DNA of 64,000 nucleotides, taken from assembly GCA_033065855.1 (NCBI GenBank), contig JAVXUO010000518.1:558001-622000 (forward strand), given 5' to 3'. Source of the DNA: Escallonia rubra. Its lineage: Eukaryota; Streptophyta; Magnoliopsida; Escalloniales; Escalloniaceae. The notes below the pieces were generated by a model. That model did not search any database and was not told where the DNA came from. It saw only the letters and a list, made by a program, of their open reading frames with translations. Position 1 is the stretch's first letter; each line of letters starts with the position of its first letter. Position numbers and translations under genes: made by a program. Positions 36,825 to 48,376 of this stretch are shown piece by piece.

Positions 36825-39529
36825 GGTGCCTCTCCGGATTTTGCGCCGCAAAGGAAATCTCTGTCTGAGATTTTTGCGGCTCTAATTTTTTTTTTTCTCT
36901 CTGAGTTAGTGCGGCGGGAAGGGCGGGGCTTTTTAAAGGAGTCTTTTTTGGGTCCGTTAAGGTCTATACGTAATAGGATTGGGATTTGCGATCTACAGAA
37001 TATTAGGACGTATTGTGAACGTTCTCTGGGAATTGGGCCCCCCTTTATTCATCTTGGGAAAATAAATTTTCTTTTGTAAATTATCTCAAAATGTATTATA
37101 TAGCTGTTATTAAAATTTGGCGCGGCAGAAAGGAACGTAGAAGCTTTTTAAATAGTATCGTTTTTAGGTGGGTTAAAATTTATATGTGGAAGAGTAAAAC
37201 GATCGAAATTTGTGACTCAAAGAATATTAGGGCATAACGCAATAGTGAATGGTAACTCTGGAATTTGTGCCCCACAACAGTGAATGGTGACTCTGGGATT
37301 TGTGCCTGCCTTTTATTCGCTTTCGAAAAATACTAATTTTTTAAAATTATGTCAAAATATGTTCTGTCTTTGCTGTTAAAATTTGTAGTGGTAATTTATT
37401 ACCGCTAAAATACATGTAACGATATTTTACTATTACAGCAGAGAATCATAATCCGGTTATGCATGATTTGTTTTAGATATGGTTGTGACGTTTTTTTTTT
37501 TCTTTTTTACGATGCACATGTTATTATATGGAAAATACCAATTAGCATACAATCTGGAACAGTTTACAAAAATCTGAGACACCCCTTAAAAAGGCAGAAG
37601 TTTTGCTAAACCGGCCATTAAATGTGGAGGAACTTTAATAGCAACAGATTTAGCAAATATTTTTTACTTCAAATGGAAGGGTTGATCGAGTAACCACTAA
37701 CCATGGTTTGGGAAATCGCTAATTGGCTGATTGATATCTATCACGTCGAGGACGGTACGCGGCCGTAAGGACCATAATACCCTCACTCGGTGGGGCTATT
37801 ATCTTGTACAGCCACTTCTGCTTTTAATTAGGCCTACATAGGAATCACATGGGATTCATCAAAACTAGGCTAAGCTAATTCCATCGGATGAATATTGCCC
37901 CATGCACCACCTTGTTGCTGTTGAAAAATTTCTACAAATTTGGCACCTCTACATTACAGAATTAAGTGATTCCATCAAATGAAATGAACATTTTTTTAAC
38001 AATAGCAATGTAAGACTCTCCCGTCTTATGTTACTGCAAAATGAAAATTTCTCTGCGAGGTCAACTAATATGGTGGCATTAAAAGACCTCCGACTATCGC
38101 CAAGTAAGGTGCAGCTAGATTGAGTGCCCTGGTTTTCCTAACGTAACACGGGTTTGCAATATAGTATAGTGTGGCGGCTCAACACTAGCACGTGTTCTTT
38201 CGACAAAACTAGCACTGACCGCGTCAATGATTTTATTATTGGCATCGAAAGTCTTGTACCAGTTGGAAACCGATCACTTCTACTATAGAGCATCACTCTG
38301 AGACTTATTTCGGTGCATGAAGGCAAGGCGTACGATGTCTATTCTTTGAGACGAAGGCCGTTGATTTACTTGATGAGTATATGGCGGCCCGCATAGGCAG
38401 AATACAAGAGGGGGGGGGGGGGGGGCGATCACAGTCACCTTCCATATTTTCATTCAGAATTTCTTTTAATTTTTAAATAATAGGTATTCATATTTGAAAT
38501 ATTTAACAATATGTCACTTTATTGTAATATAAATTTATTAAAGTTTCTTTTTGTCAAATTTTTGACTTTTTGTGCCATTAGCCTTCAAAGCCTTTTTTTT
38601 TTTTGGCTAATTACACATCTGTCCTTGAAGTTAGGGTATAATTATAGTTAAGGACATTAAATTTCAAAATGTAACATACTGTGACAAAAAACTTTGAAAA
38701 TGTAACAACCATATCCATCCGTCATAGTTCTGTTAAAAAATTGTACTTTTTGGCTGATGTCATCATTACGTATTTTAAAAATGACAATAATGCCCTTATA
38801 CTGTATATACCGAATAATTTTTAGAGTCTTTCTTCTTTTTTTTTTAAGAAAATTAAGAATAACCCCACATTATTTGCACTTATACACGTAATTGCCTCCT
38901 GATTTCAAAAATTAGGGTTTATTAGAGCCCTAATTTTCAAATTAGGGTTTCAAAACCCTAATTTGAAAATTAATTCATAGTGAATCTGAAATTGCCGCCG
39001 GTAGTCTCCCCCTCCCCCGCCCCCCGTCGCCGGCAGCCTCCCTTGCCCCACCACTCCACCATGCCGGCAGCCTCACCCGCACCACCCCACCACGCCGCCG
39101 GCAATCCCTTCGCAAACCCACACTATTCCAGACACACTATCACGCCTCCCCCCTACCCCAATATCGTCCAAGTTTCAATTCAATTCCATGACCAACACTG
39201 TATTGCCACCGATCTTGCCGCCGCCACCGGCTGCCGCCTCGCAGTGGCTGGGTTGGCCGTGATCTCGCCGATGTCGCCAAAGAGGCTGCGGGACCAGGTG
39301 AGGGCGATGAGGCCTAGATCAGTGTGGTAGAGGCAGGTGATTAAGTTTGGATTGCCGGGAGTTGGCGCCGGCGATGGCGGCGATGTGGCCGCTTTGGTGG
39401 GGGTAGGGGTGGTGGTGAGAGAGGAAGGTGGTAGCAGCGGTGCGGTGGGAGAAGGAGGGTGGTGTGCGGGGTGGTGGAGGAAGAGAGAGAGAGTTTAAGA
39501 GAATTTAAGGTGCATAACTGAGCTTGAGG
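36825..39529. other. Intergenic region, no gene seen
   Basis: AT-rich, with a poly-G run near 38410-38428. From about 38600 to 39500 there is a leader-like stretch followed by CCG-rich sequence with a Pro-rich frame (38980-39330). Its composition suggests low complexity or a captured promoter region, not a protein gene. Confidence 0.5.
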
Positions 39530-39960
39530 TTGCTCACCTCCTTAAGAATTCTGATGCCTTCCACAGTCGGTGCCACATCCCAAGGAAGGGCATCCTCACT
39601 CACAGAAGCTTCATAATTTCACGGTAGTCGCTCCAAATCCAAACCTCATTCTGTCCCAAAGAGAGCCGGAAGGCAAGCTTAGCGTAGCCCCACCTTGATG
39701 TGGCCAGCTTCACCTTGCATAACATACCCTTCTGCAGTTCTGATTACCACTCCCACTGCAGCTGAGGCCGCAAGTGCTTCAAACACCGTGTCACACTTGA
39801 TCTTTAAAGCTCCGTGTGGGGGAGCTTGCCATGAGGTAGGATTTTGTACGTCAGGGGCATCCTTGAACTCCTCCCGCTCCTTGCTAATCAGCTTAACGGT
39901 GTAGATGGGATTGATGGTAGTCTTGTCAAAGACTACACAAAATCCTGCTAAAAGTAACAA
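39530..39960 (-). mobile_element. LINE-type RNase H relic
   Basis: The minus strand encodes SWQAPPHGALKIKCDTVFEA followed by AVGVVIRTAEGYVMQGEAGH, the start of the RVT_3 RNase H domain found in plant non-LTR retrotransposons. Further along (to about 39540), with stops, is SVSEDALPWDVAPTVEGIRI, like the end of the same domain. The frame is broken by several stops and no reverse transcriptase is preserved. Confidence 0.6.
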
Positions 39961-40699
39961 GGAACTGCTTCATGAGTACTCCCTAGGTGAGCGGGCCGGC
40001 ACATAACTCTTTGCGCTAACAGATAAGAACTCATCATCCAAGCAAAAGGTGAGACTCCTTAATACACATAGGCCTCACCTGAGCCCGCCACCCCACCTAA
40101 GTTGAATTCACAACAGTGCAATTAGCAAAGCTCTCTTGTACTCTACGAGTCTGCGACTATCAGCCTTATTCCTGCTCAATCACATACCAAACTACTCTTA
40201 ATCCTTTACTTTGTCAAGTGGTCTTCCTCGAAGCTATACCAAATGAAGCTTAAGAATGCCAACAAATTGTTTGCCAGAGACAAAAACTATAACATCTCAA
40301 CCCTATCTAGGCATGCCATCTGACACCTCTATATCTTCAAAATAGTTTACCAGTTTCAGAAGGTTTAATAGAAGTAGATCCCCTCGCAGTCAACAGTACC
40401 CAGGCCATGTCATTGAAAGTCATAAACTACAAGAAACCTATACATGGTACTCTTCTCTCTTAAGTTATTCGCACAATGAAAGCAAACCCCATGATGCTGA
40501 CTTCCGTATTTCAACTCCGAGTGTTGACTTTACGTATCCTGATTATTAGGAATAGAGCTATTATCATATCAAGGATCAGGCAATCATGGGTAGTGAGAGA
40601 GAATAAATTTGCACAGATGAGAAAGGGACAAATAGAATGTAAAGCTCCAAGCTAATCCTGCATTTGCTCGTACAGCACTTAATTTTGGCATGGGCCAAA

Positions 40700-41350
40700 A
40701 AAAAAAAAAACCCGTCCCCGAAACGGATGCATCTGTGACCATGAGGATACCACTAACCATCTCTTGATGGAATGCCGTTTCAAGAGGAATGTGAAACCTC
40801 CGAGGTTTTCAGACGTTGAGCCCTCCCCACTCCCACGAATCATGACTTCACAGAAAAGCCTCAACATTAACAGAGGTTATGCTGATTGCTTCTCAATCTT
40901 TGCAGCTTTTTTTTCCGGACCAAATCTCTTTCCTCGGAAACAAAGTCATCTTTAAAGGCAATCCCCCAGATCTAAATCTTTTGTGGACCACATACGAAAA
41001 GTGTGCAATCTCAGGAAATAGGAAAAAATAGGAAGCCCCACCAGTTGGGTGGTGGAAAATAAATTTCAGAAGCAATAAATCAGTTCTGGAAAAAAATTCA
41101 GCTCTCTTTCTCCTTCCCATTTCGAACTCCATATTTTATGTGGAAGAAAGCCAGAACACTTTATGGAAGTTATCAGATCAGTAAAAGCAAGAAAAAATAC
41201 TTAATCATCCAATGACCAACGCAAGGCTTGCGTATCTTGATGATGACACCTGCAGTCTCGGCTCCAGGAGCAAGAAGACTTTAAGCCATTCGCTCTTTGG
41301 ATGCCCCTTCTCACTACAAACTTGGAAGTGCTGCCTTCGGAGTTCCTTGC
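40700..41350 (+). mobile_element. LINE-type zinc-binding (zf-RVT) relics
   Basis: Near 40730 the + strand reads CDHEDTTNHLLMECRFKRN, and near 41290 SHSLFGCPFSLQTW. Both fit the Cys-rich zf-RVT segment that follows reverse transcriptase in plant LINEs (a C, then H-L, then a C pattern). They are short, separate pieces on the strand opposite to the RNase H relic, so at least two decayed insertions are present. Confidence 0.45.
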
Positions 41351-42173
41351 TGCCTGCAATCATCCGACTTGGCAAGAAGTTATAAGGGTGGCCATTAATG
41401 TAACTACGAGCAAATGATTTCTTGCCAATTTACAATGACTCACCTTTGCTGCCGCCATATATATGCTATTTGGATGGCTCAGAACTCCAAAATATTTTTA
41501 ATATAAGCCTCAATCTCCTACAATTCCAAGTTCTCTCTGTGATAGACAAGTTTGGGTGGCCAAAGCATCTCAAGAGAAGATTGTACCTGGAAACATCGAT
41601 AAATGGACTGTTTAAAAACTTGGAGTGCGTGTTAATAAACTCTTGCTCACCTGAGATTGGAGAGCCTTATATAAAATTCTTAGATATGCTCTGTTGATAT
41701 TGGGGCTTCTGTGATTTTCATCTGAGCTTTTGCTCATGTAATAATCTAATGAACTACCTCTTACCTAAAAGAAAGTCATCTGAATACCTATAGGCTTCAG
41801 TTATTTGCTGCTTGACATCTAACTAATAAAAGAAAGTCATATGAACGTCAGGCACAAGGAACTAAGAAAAGGGAAAACATAATAAACAGCTGCAACGCCA
41901 TGAAAGACGACGGCATTTGACTTTTCACCGCAAACAAGCTTCAGCAAGATTCTAATACTTCAACGCTTGCATAGAAAGGTGGAATATCTGATACTTACAT
42001 GAGTGAGTCCATAACGGGGTGCTCGTGCCATGGACAAGATTGGAATTCAGATAGCAGAGATTAGTGCACCATTCTGTCTGTGACAGAATTTCTCACTTTT
42101 GGTTTCCCCAAGTAGTTAACTGACACTGATATTCAATCCCCATTGTCAATCTAAATAACAAATCAAATTCATG

Positions 42174-44645
42174 TCACCAATAATCACCGCAAGAACAGAT
42201 ACCATCCTTGAAGTGATGGAAACGGTTGGAGTCCCTGACAATAATCTCCCTCTCAGTAATTGTCGATATGAATTTGGTGGCATTGTGACAATCCCCACAT
42301 ATTCGCAAGTTCTTGAAAATCCGAATAGGACTCTTAGGGGGAGTGCTAATAATTCCATATGCGATAGCCAACCTCTCACTGTGACTTGTAAGGATCTGCT
42401 CCTTCTCATCTTCCTCAACATCTTGTAAAACAAAACTATAGTCTGGAATATAACCCAGGCTCTTCATTTTAGCACTTAACATTTCCAACTCTTTGTATAT
42501 CTCATCGCACTGAGGATGAAATTGGTTCCCCGTATAAAAGACGTCAATTCTGTTATTTAGTTCAATTGAGGTCCACCCAGGGGTCTTCCTCAATCCCCTT
42601 TCTCTAGCCAATGATCTGACTCTATCCACCCCGTCCCATTTCCCAACATTTGCATAGATATTGGACAACAAAACATAGTACCCGACATTCTCTGAATCAA
42701 CTTCAAACAAGCGATCTGAAGCCAATTTACCCAACTCAAAATTCCCCTGGACTCTACAAGCACCAAGAAGAGCACCCCAAATTGAAGCATCAGGCTTTAA
42801 GGGCATACTGTTGATGAAATTGTACGCCCTTTCTAGGTATCCTGCCCTACCAAGCAAGTCTACCATGCAGCCATAGTGCCTCAGACTAGGTTTGATCCCA
42901 TACTCTTGCTGCATCACTTGAAAGCACCACTGACCCTGATCAACTAAACCTGAATGACTGCAAGCTGACAATAGAGATACAAAGGTTATATGATCTGGCT
43001 TCACTCCCTCTTCCAACATATCTGTGAATAGTTGCAAAGATGTCCCACCATACCCATGAATTCCGTGACAGGCTATGACGGCATTCCAAGGGACTGAACT
43101 CTTCCTGGGCAATTCGTAAAACAGGGACATTGCATCATCTAGTCTTCCACATTTTCCATACAGGTCTATCAGGCAGGTACCTACAAAGACATCCAAATTA
43201 TGGCCTGCTTTTAACACTCGCCCATGAGTTCTCATCCCTTGTTGCAGGGCTCCTATATGAGCATAAGCTGGTATAATGCTCACCCAAGTCCCCTGGTTTG
43301 CTGTTATATCCTTGGACTCTTCCATCATACCATATACTTGAATAGCCTCACTTGCAAGACCATTTTGACCGTAGCCCGTGATCATTGTGTTCCATGAGAC
43401 TGCATCCTTCAAAGGAATATCCTCAAAAAGCTTCCATGCAGAGTCAATATAACCCAATTTTGCATACATGTCTACAACTGCGTTTCCAATGATCACATCT
43501 TGCATAATCCAACATCTCCTAAGCACAAATCCATGAATAGATGTGCTACTTCGATGATTCTTAGATTGAGAAACACTAGAAGCTAGGCTCACTAGTGTCA
43601 GCAAATCTGGCTGAATATTATTTGATTGCATCTCCCGGAAGAACCTAAGTGCAGAATCTGGATCATTGTTCTGCTCATATGCAGCAATTATAGAGTTCCA
43701 TGATACCAGATCCCTCAACGCCATTTGATCAAAGACCAGCTGTGCATCTGCCAGTTTACCAAATTTGGCATACATGTTAATCAGAGCATTGGCGACGAAG
43801 ACATCAAACTCCAATCCGCTCTTAATGACATACAAATGGACCAACACTCCTCGTAAACTATCATCAAGTTGAGCACAAACAGGAAGAATTGTTGCAACAG
43901 TAACCGAATCCATCTTGATTCCTTCCAATCTCATCTCATCCAAGACATCTAGTGCCTTTGTTGCATTCCCATTCTGACAAAATCCAGAAATTATAGCGTT
44001 CCAAGAACCCAAATCTCGGAATGACATATCGTTGAAAATGCTGAGAGCAACACCAAAGTAGCCAAATCGGCAATACATGTGCACCAAAGAAGCAGCAATA
44101 AACACGTCACACTCCAAACCCAGTTTAAATACCCAGGAGTGTATCCTCGTCCCATCAACTAAATTACCACAAGCTTTTAGCACAGCAGGAAACGAATAAA
44201 AATCAGGGCGAACTTCAGAGGTCATTAGCATTTCATAAAAGCATTTCACAGCATCACTGAAGCGACCATTGCGTACGTAACCAGATACCATCGAGTTCCA
44301 GGTATAGACGTCCTTTTTAGGGACCCGATCAAAAGTCCCGCAAGATGAAGATATATCACCATAAATGGCATACAAATTGACAAGTTTAGTGGAAAGGTAA
44401 ACACTTTGAGTCTTCCCCGACACAACAAGAAGTGCATGAAGGCGCTTAACAAAGTTGGCGCTGGTACATGATTGGAATATAACTTCAAAATCGATCTCTT
44501 TGCTCCTCTTCTCATTTCCATCTGGTGAGATTTCTATACATTGTGCAGCAACGGCATGGGATTGGTTACAATGTCGTAAACTTCGGAAAGATCTTGAAAA
44601 CTGCCTAGCTTTGCAGGCTGGCAGCAATCTATTATAGTCATACAA
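42174..44645 (-). CDS. EMB2758: DYW-class pentatricopeptide repeat protein, At4g33990/EMB2758-like (about 820 aa)
   Basis: PLS-class PPR proteins bind organelle RNA, and the DYW domain deaminates C to U. The frame is intronless and carries about 15 PPR-type repeats, for example DVYTWNSMVSGYVRNGR, DLGSWNAIISGFCQNGN, DAVSWNTMITGYGQNG and SVPWNAVIACHGIHGYG. The E and E+ motifs start near PDASIWGALLGACRVQGN. The DYW domain keeps the catalytic HSE (TSHSERLAIAYG), the CGDCHNATKF zinc site and the terminal CSCGDYW. Similarity to Arabidopsis At4g33990 runs the whole length. The open frame has no in-frame ATG before the repeats: it can be read from TTG at 44645, while the natural-looking ATG at 44639-44641 is one base out of frame with RLLPACKARQF. 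Either the reference has a one-base error, the allele is shifted, or a 5' exon supplies the start. The stop is a TGA right after DYW. Confidence 0.9.
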   Translation of the reverse strand: MYDYNRLLPACKARQFSRSFRSLRHCNQSHAVAAQCIEISPDGNEKRSKEIDFEVIFQSCTSANFVKRLHALLVVSGKTQSVYLSTKLVNLYAIYGDISSSCGTFDRVPKKDVYTWNSMVSGYVRNGRFSDAVKCFYEMLMTSEVRPDFYSFPAVLKACGNLVDGTRIHSWVFKLGLECDVFIAASLVHMYCRFGYFGVALSIFNDMSFRDLGSWNAIISGFCQNGNATKALDVLDEMRLEGIKMDSVTVATILPVCAQLDDSLRGVLVHLYVIKSGLEFDVFVANALINMYAKFGKLADAQLVFDQMALRDLVSWNSIIAAYEQNNDPDSALRFFREMQSNNIQPDLLTLVSLASSVSQSKNHRSSTSIHGFVLRRCWIMQDVIIGNAVVDMYAKLGYIDSAWKLFEDIPLKDAVSWNTMITGYGQNGLASEAIQVYGMMEESKDITANQGTWVSIIPAYAHIGALQQGMRTHGRVLKAGHNLDVFVGTCLIDLYGKCGRLDDAMSLFYELPRKSSVPWNAVIACHGIHGYGGTSLQLFTDMLEEGVKPDHITFVSLLSACSHSGLVDQGQWCFQVMQQEYGIKPSLRHYGCMVDLLGRAGYLERAYNFINSMPLKPDASIWGALLGACRVQGNFELGKLASDRLFEVDSENVGYYVLLSNIYANVGKWDGVDRVRSLARERGLRKTPGWTSIELNNRIDVFYTGNQFHPQCDEIYKELEMLSAKMKSLGYIPDYSFVLQDVEEDEKEQILTSHSERLAIAYGIISTPPKSPIRIFKNLRICGDCHNATKFISTITEREIIVRDSNRFHHFKDGICSCGDYW

Positions 44646-44760
44646 CCAACTAAATTAGCAAAAAATTGAAAAACGTGAGAATATATGGTCATAATATGTA
44701 GTAAAGCACAAACCATGAAAAGAAACAGAAAGTGTAAACAGAGAACAAAGTCCAACAAAC

Positions 44761-46062
44761 AATCAACCAGCACAAAAATGTTATATACACGACTAAATGG
44801 ACTGGAGCAGATAGTGAAGCACGTTGAATTCAAAGGGTGAGTTTCTAGTGAAGAATTTAAAAATGATAGGTAAAAATCGGATACATAAAAAAGATGGATT
44901 AAGTGCTTTTAAGAAAGAGAGGGAGTGATAGAGATTATGGTTCTTGTTGTGCACTCTACTTGTCGTTTTTAAATAAGAAAGAAACACATTGCAAGGTCCT
45001 TGCTTGGCTTGGAAATGGGATGGATTAGTGCTTAATCCTTAAATTTGGAACTACTCAGTTGTTTTGCAACTAAAACTACAATTTCACCAAATCAACATAT
45101 ACTCCAGCTGTTTCACGATATTTTTTCACTTTGACTTCTTATAAATTTCAACCATATAGTTTGAACATCTAACCATTGAATTGAACTCCAACGAAGTAAA
45201 TACTATTTGACAAGCCAAAATATGGGGGGAAAACGACGGGTCAAGTGGCTACTTGTTCAAAACGTGTTCTGAGAAATCGCAGAAAATAAAAAATAATGCA
45301 AAGACATCTACTTATGAAGTCAATGTCAATGTTGAGAGACAAGGTAATAGTTGCTATTGATGATTTTACAAATGGTAAGTACAAATGGATACATGTTGAA
45401 GTTGGGTTAAGTGCTTTAAAGAAAGACATGGAGTGATCTGCAGTGATAAAATTTATGGTGTTACTTTTATGCTTTGTACTTGTTGATCTACATTGACTTC
45501 AATAAATAGATATCCGCGCATAATTTTTTATTTTCTGCGATTTCCCATAATATGTTTTGAACATGTAGCCACTTTACTCGTCTTTCTCCGCCCTAGTTTG
45601 ACTTATCAAATAATACTGATTTCTTTGGCAGTTACCATTAGAGTTCAATTCAGTGGTTAGATGTTCAATCTCTAAGCTTGAATTTATAAGAAGTCAAAGT
45701 AGACAACTATTATGAAAGGCAGGAGTATATGTTGATTTGGTGAAATGTAATTTTTGTTGCAAAGGAACTAAGCACCTCAAAATTCAAGGGTTAGGCACTA
45801 ATAATCCATTTCCCAAGCCAGACAAAAGGCCTTACAATGTGCTTCTCTTTTACATAAAAAGCACCAAGTAATTAAAGCACAACAACAACACCACTATAAC
45901 CTCTATTGTTGCAATTCCTCTGTCTCTTTCTTAAAAGCACCTAATCCAATTTATATACATATCTGACTTGTACTTACGATTTTATAAACTCTTCATGTAG
46001 CAACTATTACACTTTGAATTCGACATGTTCAGCTAGTACATTACATTATTTTGCTGGTTGAT
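44761..46062. repeat. 1.3-kb foldback (long imperfect inverted repeat) upstream of the PPR gene
   Basis: The left arm, about 44761-45330, is inverted in the right arm, about 45488-46062, at an estimated 75-80 percent identity. Shared landmarks include AATTTCACCAAATCAACATA, TTTGACTTCTTATAAATT, GAACATCTAACC and AAATCGCAGAAAATAAAAAA. The roughly 157-bp spacer contains a third, direct partial copy of the outer arm (TAAGTGCTTTAAAGAAAGA). It starts 116 bp upstream of the PPR reading frame. It may be a foldback transposon or a nested MITE pair, and a transcript across it would form a long hairpin. Confidence 0.85.
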
Positions 46063-47932
46063 AGATTCTATTTACTCTTTCATTAACTTTTAAACAAAAC
46101 AAAACTTGCCTTACCAACTTTTTATTGCTCATCAGCCAGGTTATAGGCTCACATATACCCGGAAATGAATATATCAGTTAGGGCATATGTCCAACAGAAT
46201 GCTAAATGATAAAACAAATCTACACACCCATATGCCTAAACCTCTCCATTACATACATTGCTTTAGATATGCATAGTTACTTTAACCTTCTTGCTTTCCT
46301 TCAAGACCATGTTGGTCATTGTCATTTCCAGAGTCTATCTTTTGATTATGCTCTTTTACTTGTACTTGTTCATACTTGTTTGAATTATTGGTTTACACTT
46401 AGGTGAGTATCCACTAGACATTGATTTCTAATTGCAGGGTTATGCCTTCACAGGGTTACAGAATCAAAGCTTGTAGTAGACACTTCCAAGGAGGAAAAGC
46501 TACATGCTTCCTATGGATTTAAGATAGAACAATAAGAATTATTATGGAAATATCATGGATGAAGCATAATGCGTAGATAAGAGAGGAGCAATAGAATGAA
46601 GCAACAAAGCAATTAACATGGAACTTACTCAAAGATCATCCGATGTATCTGTCAAATTGTGGCAGAGGCACCTCTAACATAACTATTCGAACTGCATAAT
46701 AGAAAAGGAAAAAAAAAGGTCAACCACCGACGTACTAAGATAACGTAATGGCAATTTTATTCTGAGTGTTTGGGGGATAAAAACATGATCCCAAGATATG
46801 CAAATCCACGTTAAATTCTTGGTGCATATCAAAGCTTGCACGTTATCTAGGGCGAGAGAAGAGCAATACTAATCTAATACTCTTCCTATAGCACTGAAAA
46901 TTGCTTCAAAGGCCACAATGAATATAGCAATACTCAGGATGTCACAAGCTATAAACTCACATAACAACAACGTACAAAATTAAACAGCGCATAGATCAAC
47001 AGGAAAAATAAAGTAGCACCCGAAGTTCGCGAGGAACTGACAAGCACATTCCGCTTTTTTTTTTTCACTTCCACTACACTTTGCTTATTAAGATTGTTAG
47101 CAACAGTTTTTTATGCCATACGCTCACGCCTTTCCGGTCATTACTACAAAAGCGCACTGCAGTTGTCCATTTTCTAGAAAAGTAACTTTGAGTGGAATTT
47201 TAGAGTACGTTGCTGGATTTGGGTTTAACAATAAGGAAGTAGGAATGTGGACAAGATGCTAGGGGGGAATCCTTTTATCATTCTACGAGAAGTTTCCTTT
47301 ATTTTTTGGCTCAAGAAGCTAGCAGCAGGCTTTCGTAACTTTGGTCCAGGCACCAACATGTACGTATATCGTCAAAGTAGATAAAAGCATATGCACTATA
47401 ATAGTATAGGCTCTTTCAATTATGGGCCAATACGTAAATGTCAATACCTGAATTCTGTCACAGACTCCATCACTGCAAGTACGTGTGTGTTATACATTTT
47501 GTAATAAGCTAATAAACTGGTAAATAGAAAGTCAACAGCAAAATCACAGGAATCTCCATTCTCATTCGCGTATCTAAATCTATTGACTGAAGTTGGAAAA
47601 AGATAGCTAAATCAGACAAATGCCCAAACTGCAAATCTGAAAAAGTGAACTATGAACCACGAATAACTTTACTAAGAAATTTAACATAAACCCATCAAAT
47701 GGAAATTTAAAACTATACCACTACATAAAAATTTGAATGAAATAGAAACCCACGTCCCCGCATGTGAATCAACCGAAACATTCAAAACATATAAAGAACC
47801 AAACCCATCGGGCGAAAATGTAAACTGAAAGAGGAATCATCACGAGAACCCATTTAGACAAACTCAACTAACATTGTATCAACAAGCAAGCAAAACAATT
47901 ACCAAATTCAGAGAAATATTACCTGATAAGAG
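46063..47932. other. Upstream region of the PPR gene, no coding gene seen
   Basis: AT-rich DNA without recognisable protein families. If the candidate exon at 47933-48130 belongs to the PPR gene, this is part of a 5' intron. I see no transposon ends or RNA genes. Confidence 0.45.
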
Positions 47933-48130
47933 AGAAGAGAGGGGCTAGGACTTAAAAGATAGGTTAATGGGAATGGAGGCTGCCGGAGACGGACAGACAA
48001 GCTACAAAATCCGGGGAGAGTCACTGCCGACGAAGAAGAGAGTCGCCAACGTTGATGGTGGTTGTAATGGCCGAAGGTGGTGGTTGCCACGGTGCGCCGC
48101 TTGGGGAGAGAACGAACGGGCTGACTAGAA
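47933..48130 (-). promoter_or_regulatory. Candidate non-coding 5' exon (transcribed toward the PPR gene)
   Basis: The minus strand is rich in C and T, has no ATG and ends CTCTTATCAG before GTAATATT, a good splice donor. A pyrimidine-rich stretch ending TTTGCTAATTTAG near 44650 could serve as acceptor. This matches a spliced 5' leader for the PPR gene, but the link is inferred only. Confidence 0.3.
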
Positions 48131-48376
48131 GTGTTAAGTCTGAAAATGTTAGTGTTTTTCTTTTTATTTTTTATTTTTATAGTAACCCGTTTAGAGTCGC
48201 GGATGAAGTCATTCAACGGTCGTTCTTGACACGTTTTAATTGGAACAATCTAATTATGAACTATACTCAAAAGTAAACACGGGTGTAGATGAATTTACTC
48301 GCACCGGTCAAAAACCAACAAGTTTGGTTGGGTCTCATTGGTCAGTCGACTTTATGCGAGAAGAGTACCTAGTCGC

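Noticed and set aside
38980-39330. 116-codon Pro/Ala-rich frame
   Set aside because: CCG-rich low complexity with no domain or conserved motif.
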